Source: Nitrospiraceae bacterium (GTDB taxonomy: Bacteria; Nitrospirota; Nitrospiria; Nitrospirales; UBA8639). Taken from it: a stretch of 20,541 nt of DNA. Below are positions 1-7,562 of this stretch, in pieces. Made by a program: the position numbers and the translations under genes. Below the pieces are notes generated by a model. The model searched no databases. It had not been told where the DNA came from and saw nothing but the letters and a program-made list of their open reading frames with translations. Position 1 is the stretch's first letter; each line of letters starts with the position of its first letter. The stretch spans positions 1 to 20,541 of the forward strand of contig DOFS01000228.1 in the NCBI GenBank assembly GCA_003523945.1, in the 5' to 3' direction.

Positions 1-1714
1 CGGACTGAATCCGAAACCGGACCTCCGCAACGTAGGTAGAACCAGAAACATCTTCTCCGACAAACAAATCAATACGATAGGTTCCCGCTGACCAACCCTC
101 TTGGGGCTGGTCTAAAAAGAAGTAGCCGCTATTGTCGTTTAAATCCACCAAAACGGAATCGGTTCCCACAACCGTGTTTGGAGATAGTCCTTCCACACCT
201 TCACCAACCCATTGCGTGGTGATCTTCTTGGCATGACCGGGCGGGGTTGTGAGCGCAAACACGAGATAAATTCTGGGCTGGTTGGGGGAAAAGGTATCAC
301 CAGGATCAAGCGGAATATACTCATGAAATCCTGCTTGCCTCTCATCTTGAATGACCGACTTTGCCGTGATGAGTTGTCGAAACCACCCCCTGACGACATC
401 AACGCTCAAGGGAAGCACACGAAGGGGAATTTCTTTTTTTTCGAGAAGGCCTTGAGGTGAATCAGGAGACGATGGCGTAAGGGGAACCTCCGCACTTTTT
501 GATGGTGCTGACCGATGGAGAGATGGTGCCTCACCAAGCATCGGTGATTGCGGGATAGTCGGGACATGGGTTCGGGCTTCCTCGAGTGCGATTTCCACCC
601 GGTGGAGATCGGGAAAATTCAGGGCATAAAAATCCTGTTCTTGCCAATTTCGAATAGCCCAGACTTGTTGAAAGTAATCGAGAGCCTGTTCCCAGTTTCC
701 CAATTTCGCATAGGCGCGTCCGATTTGAAAGATGGCATCAGGGTAAAAAGCCGGCTGTCCCGACTTGGCCAGGCTGGCCTTCAATGAGGCAATCGCCTCT
801 TCATTCTTTTTCAGTTTGAAGAGTGTCAGCCCAAGGTTATACCGTGTTTGGTCGTCTTCGGGGTCCAGAGTCAACACGGTTCGTAGCATCGCTTCAGCTT
901 TGGCATATTCACCGGTTTCCATGAGTTGCCAGGCTTTCTCACGGGTAAGAGCCCAAGTTTTGTAATCTTTTCCCTCTTCCCCATACGGTTCCTTTGTTGT
1001 TTTGAAAAAATCCGAACGCGCGCCCTTATCCGTGCTCTCCCCTCCCACAATTTGAGACAAGTTCCGAGCCGCGACCCATTCTGGAGAATCTGGAGAGGCG
1101 TGGGACAGAACCCATTGCACTTCTGCCTTGGCTTCTTCTTTGCTCAGGACATCATAGAGAGCTCTGGCCAAAAACAGTCGGTAGGCTAGATGAGTAGGCG
1201 CTATTTTAACCGCACGCCGAAAATATACGACGGACTCTTCAAATCGTTGCAGTTGACGGAGCTTCCTGGCTACCCGGATTTGAGCCAAGGGATTGCGGGA
1301 ATCAAGTTCAGCAATATGGAACAGGGAATCGAGTTCCAAATCTGGGTTCGAGTTGAGGCGATCGAGAAGAGCCCACAAGGCCCAATGGGCCGGCAGCCAA
1401 TCCGGAGCCAGCGTGAGGGCTTGGCGGTAGGAAGTCAGGGCTTCTTGATTCTGCCGAAGGATCATCAAGACATTGCCTCGTTTTTTGTGGAGACGGGGAG
1501 AGGCGGGAAAAAGCTGGATGGCCTCGTCAAGGCGAGTAAGGCCAGCCTGAAATTGGAATTGGTCCAACAACTCCTCAATGTTCAGCCGCCATGACTTCTC
1601 TTCTTCCGTTTCTTGGTCTTGGCGTGCCGGGGAGGGATCAGGCGCCAGGAACGTCAACATCCCCCCTATGATCAAGCCGAGGAGGATAACGGGTAATTTC
1701 CGGTTCTGTGGCAT
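1..1714 (-). CDS. Secreted or membrane-anchored TPR-repeat protein (partial, C-terminus beyond window)
   Basis: An open frame of 571 codons runs from an ATG at 1714 to the window edge without a stop. The N-terminus (MPQNRKLPVILLGLIIGGML) is a hydrophobic signal or anchor segment. Residues about 50-220 and 255-360 contain helical TPR-like repeats, for example AEAMLRTVLTLDPEDDQTRYNLGLTLFKLKKNEEA in pieces with the usual alternation of small and bulky residues. A Pro/Ser-rich linker follows at about 385-425. The C-terminal part, about 430-571, is beta-rich and may be a ligand- or protein-binding domain; I do not recognise it. TPR proteins are scaffolds, so a role in envelope assembly is plausible but unproven. 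The gene starts 33 bp after the stop of the CopZ-like gene, with only a weak ribosome-binding site. It may be the last gene of the metal array or an unrelated neighbour. Confidence 0.85.
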   Translation of the reverse strand, partial: MPQNRKLPVILLGLIIGGMLTFLAPDPSPARQDQETEEEKSWRLNIEELLDQFQFQAGLTRLDEAIQLFPASPRLHKKRGNVLMILRQNQEALTSYRQALTLAPDWLPAHWALWALLDRLNSNPDLELDSLFHIAELDSRNPLAQIRVARKLRQLQRFEESVVYFRRAVKIAPTHLAYRLFLARALYDVLSKEEAKAEVQWVLSHASPDSPEWVAARNLSQIVGGESTDKGARSDFFKTTKEPYGEEGKDYKTWALTREKAWQLMETGEYAKAEAMLRTVLTLDPEDDQTRYNLGLTLFKLKKNEEAIASLKASLAKSGQPAFYPDAIFQIGRAYAKLGNWEQALDYFQQVWAIRNWQEQDFYALNFPDLHRVEIALEEARTHVPTIPQSPMLGEAPSLHRSAPSKSAEVPLTPSSPDSPQGLLEKKEIPLRVLPLSVDVVRGWFRQLITAKSVIQDERQAGFHEYIPLDPGDTFSPNQPRIYLVFALTTPPGHAKKITTQWVGEGVEGLSPNTVVGTDSVLVDLNDNSGYFFLDQPQEGWSAGTYRIDLFVGEDVSGSTYVAEVRFRIQS

Positions 1715-1747
1715 GGCTTGATGTTCCAAGAACAGCGTGCTCTATTT

Positions 1748-2221
1748 TTAAAGAAGTCCCTGAGATTGTAACGCTTTGGCGAGCTTAATGGCTTTCGCGA
1801 CTTCTCCTAAACAGCAGCCCCCGCTCGGATTGGCTTTTTCGCACCAACATTCTCCGGCTTGCACACGTTCCCGAATGATTTTTTCGATATCAGTGTCGTT
1901 CCTATGACGGATGTCTTCCCGGACATCTGCACGCTCATAATCAAAGCAATAGCAGAGTGGGACCGGATCTTCCGTTTCCTTGATCCCGACGCGCACGGTG
2001 AGCATTTCTTTGGTGATCAAATGGTCCCCACATGCCGGGACATACACGGTATCGCAGTCTGGAGCGGGACAAAAATAATAGGGCTGCGGCAATAAATCCG
2101 CTTTGATTTCTGGCTTGAGCAGGCTCTCGATCGTATTCCGCTCGACAGGTTTCGTCGGTTTTCCGTTCATCGGGCAGGTGGGTGAGGCGCCCGTGTGTGA
2201 TGTGACGCAACATTGTGACAT
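1748..2221 (-). CDS. CopZ-type [2Fe-2S]/zinc metallochaperone-like protein lacking the HMA domain
   Basis: The 157-residue protein has 12 cysteines. They include CYC at 90-92, a cluster near 125-127 (CWC) and a CC pair at 136-137 in NPSGGCC. The frame around YFCPAPDCDTVYV and LTVRVGIKETEDPVPLCYC matches my recollection of the N-terminal domain of Archaeoglobus CopZ, which binds one zinc and one [2Fe-2S] cluster. In that protein a C-terminal HMA domain passes Cu(I) on; here the protein ends after the Fe-S domain, so any transfer would need a partner. An AGGAG site precedes the ATG. The gene lies 173 bp after merF and belongs to the merA-merF group. A redox or metal-relay role in the cytoplasm beside MerA is an inference. 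Related proteins are often annotated as putative iron-sulfur metallochaperones. Confidence 0.82.
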   Translation of the reverse strand: MSQCCVTSHTGASPTCPMNGKPTKPVERNTIESLLKPEIKADLLPQPYYFCPAPDCDTVYVPACGDHLITKEMLTVRVGIKETEDPVPLCYCFDYERADVREDIRHRNDTDIEKIIRERVQAGECWCEKANPSGGCCLGEVAKAIKLAKALQSQGLL

Positions 2222-2394
2222 GGGTTTCTCCTGTGACGCTGTAGCTTGAATGTTGTGGCGGCCTATTCCACAGCTTGCCTATTGAATGCCGGTTCCATCG
2301 TTTCTCACAAACCTTTCTGAGAATCTGTTAAAAATACGGCAACCCCATTCATCTTCTGACCCTCAATTGTCCCGCCTTGAGCATTGGCGCGACC

Positions 2395-2712
2395 TCAGCC
2401 ATGACGGTTCTGTTCATCCTTGTCACCTTGGCTCAATGGGGGCTCGGGGCAACAGGATGCTTCACGTGATCGTTGCCGCACAAGGCCATACATAAGAAGA
2501 CCGATAAAAAAAGCCAAGGCAGGGAGAAGCACGAGGTCCAAATAGCCCGTGAGGGCGCCTAGCCCCAAGACCGCCAACAGTCCGACTAAAATCGGGGTAA
2601 CGCAACACAGGGCGACGATTCCGGCGCCGACCATGCCTGTGATCACCAATTTGCGCGAATGCTTGGCTGCGGATGTCGGTTCCTGGGCTGTGGGCTTGGC
2701 TTCATTCATCAT
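2395..2712 (-). CDS. merF: MerF-type mercuric ion transporter
   Basis: This 105-residue protein has two membrane segments, at about 22-50 and 57-80. The first carries the vicinal pair C36-C37 in ALCCVTPILVGLL, and a second pair, C87-C88, follows the second helix (REASCCPE). This is the known MerF plan, in which the two Cys pairs move Hg(II) across the inner membrane towards MerA. The GYLD.VLLPALA.FIGL stretch is also MerF-like. Compared with the roughly 81-residue plasmid MerF, there are about 20 extra N-terminal and 15 extra C-terminal hydrophilic residues. The start at 2712 has AGGAG six bases upstream; a second ATG at 2709 is possible. It lies 61 bp downstream of merA. Confidence 0.92.
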   Translation of the reverse strand: MMNEAKPTAQEPTSAAKHSRKLVITGMVGAGIVALCCVTPILVGLLAVLGLGALTGYLDLVLLPALAFFIGLLMYGLVRQRSREASCCPEPPLSQGDKDEQNRHG

Positions 2713-2773
2713 CCAAACTCCTTTCTTGTTCGTGTGCCGTATCTTTCTCCGGTTTGGGTTTTCCGGTCGCCGG

Positions 2774-4177
2774 TTATTCAGCGCAACAGGACAGTGTGCT
2801 CACATCCTTCTGGAATATTTGTGCGGCCATTCGTATGGACTCCGACATCGTCGGGTAGACATGAATCATGTCAATAAGATCCTGAGTCGTCAGACGGCAC
2901 TTGATCGCTAAGGCTGCCTCATGAACGAGATCCGCCCCCCTATCCGCAACAAGGTGCACCCCGATGATACGATCCGTGTCCTCTTCCACCACCATGTTGA
3001 CAAGGCCTCCAGTTTTATAAATAGCCGCGGCTTTCGGGACATGCTTCAAATCCAGACAATCCGCTTTGACTCGGATTCCCTGTTGTCGTGCTTCGGTGGC
3101 GGTTAATCCTACGGAGGCGACTTCCGGATCGGTAAAGACGGCGCGGGGAATGATGGTGTAGTCCATCCGGCGATGTTTGCCGGCAAGCATGTTCTCCACC
3201 GCAATGACGCCTTCCCGTGCCCCCACGGGGGTCGCCAGTGGCGGTCCGGTCACATCCCCGGCCGCCCAAATACTCGCATGCGTGGTTTGCATTTCCTCAT
3301 TGACTGTGATGAAATTCCGGTCATCTACCTCAACCCATGCCTTGTCCAAGTGTAAGTGATCGGTGTTGGGAACTCGCCCACACGCGATGAGTAATGTTTC
3401 CCCAGTCAGGTCATGAGTCTGGCCATTGGTTGGCACCCGAACAGTCACACCTCTGTCTGATTGACCGATCTGTGCCACTGTGGTGTGTGTGAGGATGTTC
3501 AGGCCTTCATCTTGAAGAACACCTTGAATCGAATGAGCCACGTCTTCGTCAAAGCCCGAGAGGACGTGCGGCCCTCGTACCAGAATCGCGACGTGAACCC
3601 CAAACCGCTGAAACATTTGGCCCAGTTCCAGGGCAATGACGCCGCCACCAATGATGATCATGGAGTCTGGAAGTTTCTTCAGCATAAACGCTTCGGTACT
3701 TGTGAGATACGGGACAGACTCCAACCCGGGAAAAGGCGGGATACAGGCACGTGTACCGGTGGCAATGAGCACCTGCCGGCCAGTCACGATTTCTTCGTTC
3801 ACGACAATTTGTTGAGGGCCGATAAAGTGGCCCTGTCCTTCTATAATGGAAATGCCTTCATGCCCTTGGGCCACATCAAGATATTTCTTTTGCCGAAGAG
3901 TCGTCACCAATTGATCTTTCTGCCCAATCAGATCGGCGAAATCCACCTTGGCCCGGCCGAACGCCAGGCCCCGGTAGCGATTGGGCGCCATGACGGAATG
4001 GTGGAGATTTGCCGCCTCAATCAGATTTTTGCTGGGAATGCACCCGACGTTGACACAGGTTCCACCGATCGGGCCGGATTCGATCATGACCACAGTGGCG
4101 CCTAAATCGGCTGCCTTAATGGCGGCCGCAAACGCGGCGGATCCTGCCCCCAAAATGACGACATCATAGTGACGCAT
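2774..4177 (-). CDS. merA: Mercuric reductase MerA (short form, no N-terminal HMA domain)
   Basis: MerA reduces Hg(II) to volatile Hg(0) with NADPH, using FAD and a redox disulfide. The 467-residue protein begins with an FAD-binding GAGSAA motif and has the redox motif GTCVNVGCIPSK (C41, C46). An NAD(P)H-binding GGGVIALELG follows at about 177, then the second FAD motif AAGDV at 305-309, and a C-terminal dimerisation domain. Features separating it from dihydrolipoamide dehydrogenase are Y157 in PYLTSTEA, Y441 where the dehydrogenases have the catalytic His (VYPTMSE), and the vicinal C464-C465 near the C-terminus (LSCCAE) that hands Hg to the partner active site. No NmerA HMA domain is present, so MerT, MerF or another thiol protein must deliver Hg. 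A GAGGAG site precedes the ATG. Confidence 0.96.
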   Translation of the reverse strand: MRHYDVVILGAGSAAFAAAIKAADLGATVVMIESGPIGGTCVNVGCIPSKNLIEAANLHHSVMAPNRYRGLAFGRAKVDFADLIGQKDQLVTTLRQKKYLDVAQGHEGISIIEGQGHFIGPQQIVVNEEIVTGRQVLIATGTRACIPPFPGLESVPYLTSTEAFMLKKLPDSMIIIGGGVIALELGQMFQRFGVHVAILVRGPHVLSGFDEDVAHSIQGVLQDEGLNILTHTTVAQIGQSDRGVTVRVPTNGQTHDLTGETLLIACGRVPNTDHLHLDKAWVEVDDRNFITVNEEMQTTHASIWAAGDVTGPPLATPVGAREGVIAVENMLAGKHRRMDYTIIPRAVFTDPEVASVGLTATEARQQGIRVKADCLDLKHVPKAAAIYKTGGLVNMVVEEDTDRIIGVHLVADRGADLVHEAALAIKCRLTTQDLIDMIHVYPTMSESIRMAAQIFQKDVSTLSCCAE

Positions 4178-4258
4178 GGTTTTCTCCTCATTTATGGAAT
4201 ATATATGGGCTTGTCCTCATCTTCGGGAATAACCTGGTTGAATGTCGCCGGTGGTGGG

Positions 4259-4786
4259 TTAATCGTTTCCACGAGCGTGTAAGAGTTGTTCGAATGAATG
4301 CATGACCTCTTCACTGCCCCACGGTCTCGCCCCGAGAACGGTTTCAATTATTTCACCCTCTTGTCCCACCATAATCGTGACCGGAACCCATGAGAGCCGA
4401 TAGGCCCGAGCTACCGTTTCTCCTGGATCTAGTAGGATAGGATAAGTGAGATCCAGGTTTTCTTTTTTTAAAAAAGTTCTCACGGCAGGTTGTCCCTCTT
4501 TATCAAGAGCAATCGCAAGAATCGTGAGTCCTTTGCTCCGAAATTTCTGATATAGCTTTTCGAGTTCCGGCATTTCCAACACACAATCTCGGCACCAGGT
4601 GGCCCAAAAATTGAGGAGAACGACCTTCCCTTTATATTCGTTCAGGCTCACCACCTGACCTTGAATGCTCGGCAATCTGAAGTTAGGGGCATGGTTTTGC
4701 TCTTCTGCCCATACAATCTCAGCTGTTCCAAACATGGGGGTAAGGAATACTAGGCACGTCAGGGTAATGAGTGGATATGCCATCAT
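4259..4786 (-). CDS. TlpA/ResA-like exported thioredoxin-domain protein
   Basis: The 175-residue protein has a signal peptide or anchor (residues 1-27, ending near VWA-EE) and one thioredoxin-like domain of the AhpC/TlpA type. The active site is WCRDC at 64-68 in VVLLNFWATWC, and the cis-proline is in WVPVTIMV. These proteins reduce or shuffle disulfides and thiols in the periplasm, often for cytochrome c or copper-site assembly. WCRDC is a variant of the commoner WCPPC or WCEPC. In this setting it may keep cysteines of MerP or of the upstream CxC proteins reduced (inference). The start is uncertain: ATGs at 4786 and 4783 are adjacent and no clear Shine-Dalgarno is seen, while 78 bp separate it from the upstream gene. 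Confidence 0.88.
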   Translation of the reverse strand: MMAYPLITLTCLVFLTPMFGTAEIVWAEEQNHAPNFRLPSIQGQVVSLNEYKGKVVLLNFWATWCRDCVLEMPELEKLYQKFRSKGLTILAIALDKEGQPAVRTFLKKENLDLTYPILLDPGETVARAYRLSWVPVTIMVGQEGEIIETVLGARPWGSEEVMHSFEQLLHARGND

Positions 4787-4864
4787 GTGTTTCTGAAAAT
4801 TTGGACTTTTTTTAGACCAAAGAATCCTATTCCACGTAAAAGCACATGATTGAGCTGCGGTGTA

Positions 4865-5584
4865 TTACTCAATTTTGATCATGAGGGGCTCGTCTTCTTT
4901 TGGTTCATGCTTCAAAGCCCGCGGCCCTTTCATGGCCGTCATCACAAAGGTCATCCGAGAGGGAACAGGAATGTCCTTGTTGATGTTGAGTCCGATGACT
5001 CGATACCAAATTCCCCCTTTGGGAGCGGTGTACACAATGCTGGCGCAGAGACACTTTGCCACAACATTGAGCATGGCGATTGAACTGGTATCCCACGACA
5101 GCAGGATATTGCTTTTGGGATTTGGGGCGGGGACATAAAACTGAATGTCTTCTTTTCCCTTCCGGTTATCGACGACCAAGGTAATAAAATAATATCCTGG
5201 TGGAAGAGACACAGGCGCGGTAATCGCTCCTTCTCCGGTATCAAGATTACCCATGATCGGAACTTTCACTGTCTCGACTTCTTCAGGTGGAATGGACTGT
5301 TCTTTCCACTGCATCTTGGGGTCTTGTGGACTGGTCAAGAATTGTTGAATCGGCAGATTCAGCCCTTTTTCCTTTTGAAATACGATCTGGAACGTAAATT
5401 TGCCTTCCTCACGAGGAAATTCGTTGGGATCTGGTGCTTCTCCCTGTGGCGGGAGAATGATGGGTAATTTGTGCCCCATGGGAACATGGGGCCGTACCAC
5501 CAGATTCTCAGAAAAGGCGGAATGAACCGAACCAAGGAAAAGGCTAATGAGCAGGATGAATATAGCAACAATTGAGGTTTTCAT
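4865..5584 (-). CDS. Exported protein with C-terminal CxC motif (unknown function, paralogue-like partner of the next gene)
   Basis: The 239-residue protein begins with a clear signal peptide (MKTSIVAIFILLISLFLG, cleavage near HSAFS). After a Pro-rich stretch at about 28-60, the rest looks beta-rich, with PPGYYFITLVVDNRKGKEDIQF at about 128-150. Its only two cysteines after the signal form CLC at 178-180, followed by YTAP and WYRVI. The next gene upstream has the same arrangement (CMC, then YTVP, then WFRII), so the two share a C-terminal module. I recognise no named family. The CxC after a beta sandwich recalls the Cu(I)-binding CFCF site of Cox11/CtaG, but this is only a resemblance. An AGGAG site six bases before the ATG supports the start. 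It is 27 bp after the preceding gene, so probably co-transcribed. Confidence 0.85.
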   Translation of the reverse strand: MKTSIVAIFILLISLFLGSVHSAFSENLVVRPHVPMGHKLPIILPPQGEAPDPNEFPREEGKFTFQIVFQKEKGLNLPIQQFLTSPQDPKMQWKEQSIPPEEVETVKVPIMGNLDTGEGAITAPVSLPPGYYFITLVVDNRKGKEDIQFYVPAPNPKSNILLSWDTSSIAMLNVVAKCLCASIVYTAPKGGIWYRVIGLNINKDIPVPSRMTFVMTAMKGPRALKHEPKEDEPLMIKIE

Positions 5585-5611
5585 AATTGTCTCCTAAAGG
5601 AATTGGCAGCA

Positions 5612-6241
5612 TTAATCCACCAAAGAATCGCTGGTTAAGACATGGGTGGCAACCACCCGGGCCCCATTGGGTGTATCAAACGCCGGACCCAGTCGGATGA
5701 TGCGGAACCATCCGGAATGAGGCGGAACCGTATAGGTTTCCCCCAAACACATGCAGTTCATGATTGTCACGGGTTGTAAATTTTGAGGCTCGATATAATG
5801 GGGAATCCCGCGGAACTTTACTGGCTTGTCGGTATTATTAAAGTAAGCCACTTTCACCATCGTGAGTTCTCCCGGTCTCAGGATGAACACCCCATCTTTA
5901 ATAGGTTCTCCAGCAAAGGCATCTTCTATGCTGCACCCACCGACGGTGTGCCATGGGACGGCATGAGCCGCCGGAGGCTTGAGAATCTGAAATTGGCTGC
6001 AGTTTCCATCAAACAGCAAACATTCAAATTTGACTTGCATGGTCACGTAATAGGGTTCTTGCCCAGGAGGTTCTTGCCCCGGTTTGACACGCTTCAACTC
6101 CTCCTCGCCACCTGGCAACCAATCAAAATTTTGCACGACTGGTTGGTCCGTTGAAGTTTTTTGGGATTCGGCCCAAAGGGATACTGGCCATCCCAAAACA
6201 GCACAGATCCCAAATATCACAATCGCTGTGCGGATTTTCAT
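5612..6241 (-). CDS. Exported protein with CxC motif, Cox11-like arrangement (unknown function)
   Basis: The 209-residue protein starts at the ATG at 6241, which has a strong AGGAGG site seven bases upstream; an in-frame ATG at 6265 lacks one. Residues 1-24 are a signal peptide (ending LWA-ES). The mature protein has C74, C81 and C103, then CMC at 163-165. Before this motif comes KVAYFNNTDKPVKFRGIPHY, and after it YTVPPHSGWFRIIRL. In Cox11/CtaG copper chaperones a phrase like N.SDKPV precedes the CFCF copper site at a similar distance, so a related fold is possible. Shared motif with the downstream neighbour: C-x-C-x4-Y-T-x-P-x4-W-[FY]-R-[IV]-I. A periplasmic thiol-metal binding role is inferred. 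No catalytic residues are recognised. Confidence 0.85.
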   Translation of the reverse strand: MKIRTAIVIFGICAVLGWPVSLWAESQKTSTDQPVVQNFDWLPGGEEELKRVKPGQEPPGQEPYYVTMQVKFECLLFDGNCSQFQILKPPAAHAVPWHTVGGCSIEDAFAGEPIKDGVFILRPGELTMVKVAYFNNTDKPVKFRGIPHYIEPQNLQPVTIMNCMCLGETYTVPPHSGWFRIIRLGPAFDTPNGARVVATHVLTSDSLVD

Positions 6242-6315
6242 GATATGTCCTCCTCGATTCTGCATAGATGTTCAGACTCATATTCCCGAAATTTTCCATA
6301 AATTCATTTGAATCG

Positions 6316-6855
6316 TTACCGGGTGAACGAGGCCACGATCTCATCCAAGACCCCATCGATCTCACGTCCCAATCCTTCACAGCCCTTATACGGGGCGAGG
6401 ACAGAAGAAGGGCGATAGTAGGTCACAAGGACGCTCCCATCATTGGCCTCCATCACCACAATACGAAAGGGCATTTCCAAAGCGGCCGCTCCGTCATTCT
6501 TTGCGATGACTTTTCCATAGCGAGGATGAAAAAATTCAATTCCCAGCATGCCTCCCGTTTTCAGGCCCACCAATTTAAGCAATTCTTGATGGTCGGTGTT
6601 TCCCACGATAAGGAGGTCTTTGGATTCAATGGTTTCTTTAATTCGAATGACGGTATCCATAAATGGATATTTCGAGCGGACTACCAGCCGATCCTTGGGT
6701 AACGGCATGGCGATGGACCGGTCTCCAAAGACCATTTGCATGCCGGCCTCTTGTGCGTTGGCCTCTGTGGAAAGCGGTAATCCAAAACTGAGCGCTATTT
6801 GCAGACAAATGACCAAAATACCCGCACGTCTCGGAATGTGTATGAGATGTTGCAT
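6316..6855 (-). CDS. Exported DUF302-domain protein (copy A)
   Basis: The 179-residue protein starts at ATG 6855, with GAGGAG seven bases upstream; longer in-frame starts at 6873 and 6912 lack such a site. Residues 1-34 form a signal peptide (ending ANA-QE). The rest matches the DUF302 pattern: an amphipathic helix (MDTVIRIKETIESKDLLIVG), a GIEFFHPRYG turn, LEMPFRIVVMEANDGSVLVTYYRPSSVL in pieces, and a C-terminal helix ending in LDEIVASF. DUF302 has no established biochemical role; the fold is small alpha/beta and members are often periplasmic. The next gene upstream is a second DUF302 protein with the same RPSSVL/QPSSVL segment, 57 bp away, suggesting duplication. A role in binding or buffering a ligand in the periplasm is a guess from context. 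Confidence 0.86.
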   Translation of the reverse strand: MQHLIHIPRRAGILVICLQIALSFGLPLSTEANAQEAGMQMVFGDRSIAMPLPKDRLVVRSKYPFMDTVIRIKETIESKDLLIVGNTDHQELLKLVGLKTGGMLGIEFFHPRYGKVIAKNDGAAALEMPFRIVVMEANDGSVLVTYYRPSSVLAPYKGCEGLGREIDGVLDEIVASFTR

Positions 6856-6912
6856 TGGCGTTCTCCTCGTCATAAAAGATGGGATCCAACGTTTAGATGA
6901 ATTGAAAAACAT

Positions 6913-7434
6913 TTACTTCACGCCGGCATCAGAGATCTTCACCAGCAACTGGTCAAGCTCGGCCCCTAATCCAGCCAATGATTTGTAATCAGCCAGCACC
7001 GACGAGGGTTGTTTGTATCGGATGATGCCTTTTCCATCCGGACCCTCCCAAATCACGATTTTCAAGGGAATCTCCATAGCCGCTTTCGGGTCATTATCGA
7101 ACACGGGAATGCCGAGGTCGGGGCGATACAGAAAGAACCCTTTGGCACCTGCCCGCTCTCGACCGACCATGCGTTGCATCAGTTGATAATTCGGTTCACC
7201 GACGATGATAAATCGTGCGCCTTTTATGGCATGTTGAATTTTGGCAATCGCAGCTCGAAAGGGAAGCGTCGATTGTTTTTCAATAATGACTCCTCCGGAA
7301 TACTGGTAGTCCTTCGCCAAGACCATGGTGTTCGTTCCATGAAACAGCCCGACGAAGAGTGCTATGCCGAGCATGGTATGCAGCCACGGCATTTTGAGAA
7401 ATGACAGGATTTTGTGTCTGTTACTTTTGATCAT
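6913..7434 (-). CDS. Exported DUF302-domain protein (copy B)
   Basis: The 173-residue product starts at ATG 7434, with AAGGAGG six bases upstream. An in-frame ATG at 7533 would add 33 residues without a good site. Residues 15-40 are a signal peptide or membrane anchor (ending VLA-KD). The DUF302 signature is clearer here than in copy A: GARFIIVGEP, then FLYRPDLGIPVFDNDPKAAMEIPLKIVIWE in pieces, then GIIRYKQPSSVLADY. It has no cysteine in the mature part, so it is not an obvious thiol metal-binding protein. It is the first gene after the RND pump, from which it is separated by 128 bp. That gap holds a small hairpin (7471-7484) but no clear promoter, so read-through from the efflux genes is likely. 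Confidence 0.87.
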   Translation of the reverse strand: MIKSNRHKILSFLKMPWLHTMLGIALFVGLFHGTNTMVLAKDYQYSGGVIIEKQSTLPFRAAIAKIQHAIKGARFIIVGEPNYQLMQRMVGRERAGAKGFFLYRPDLGIPVFDNDPKAAMEIPLKIVIWEGPDGKGIIRYKQPSSVLADYKSLAGLGAELDQLLVKISDAGVK

Positions 7435-7562
7435 CAGAAACCTCCTTGATGTATGGGGTGAAGTGATTGGGTGGTTCGCACCACAGTGCACGTGAAGAAA
7501 CATTCCTTTTCCAGGTTTGGGTTTGCCGAACATGAAAACGTATCCGCATAATTAGGAATTCC

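Noticed and set aside
1190..1594. 134-residue plus-strand open frame
   Set aside because: Antisense to the TPR gene, whose frame stays open for 571 codons.
2302..2323. Hairpin TTCTCA-N10-TGAGAA after merF as a terminator
   Set aside because: Short stem, long loop and no U-run on the minus strand.
3461..4105. 214-residue plus-strand open frame
   Set aside because: Lies antisense within merA, which is strongly supported by motifs.
7471..7484. Hairpin GTGGT-TCGC-ACCAC between the RND and DUF302 genes as a terminator
   Set aside because: Only five pairs and no U-tract; read-through is likely.
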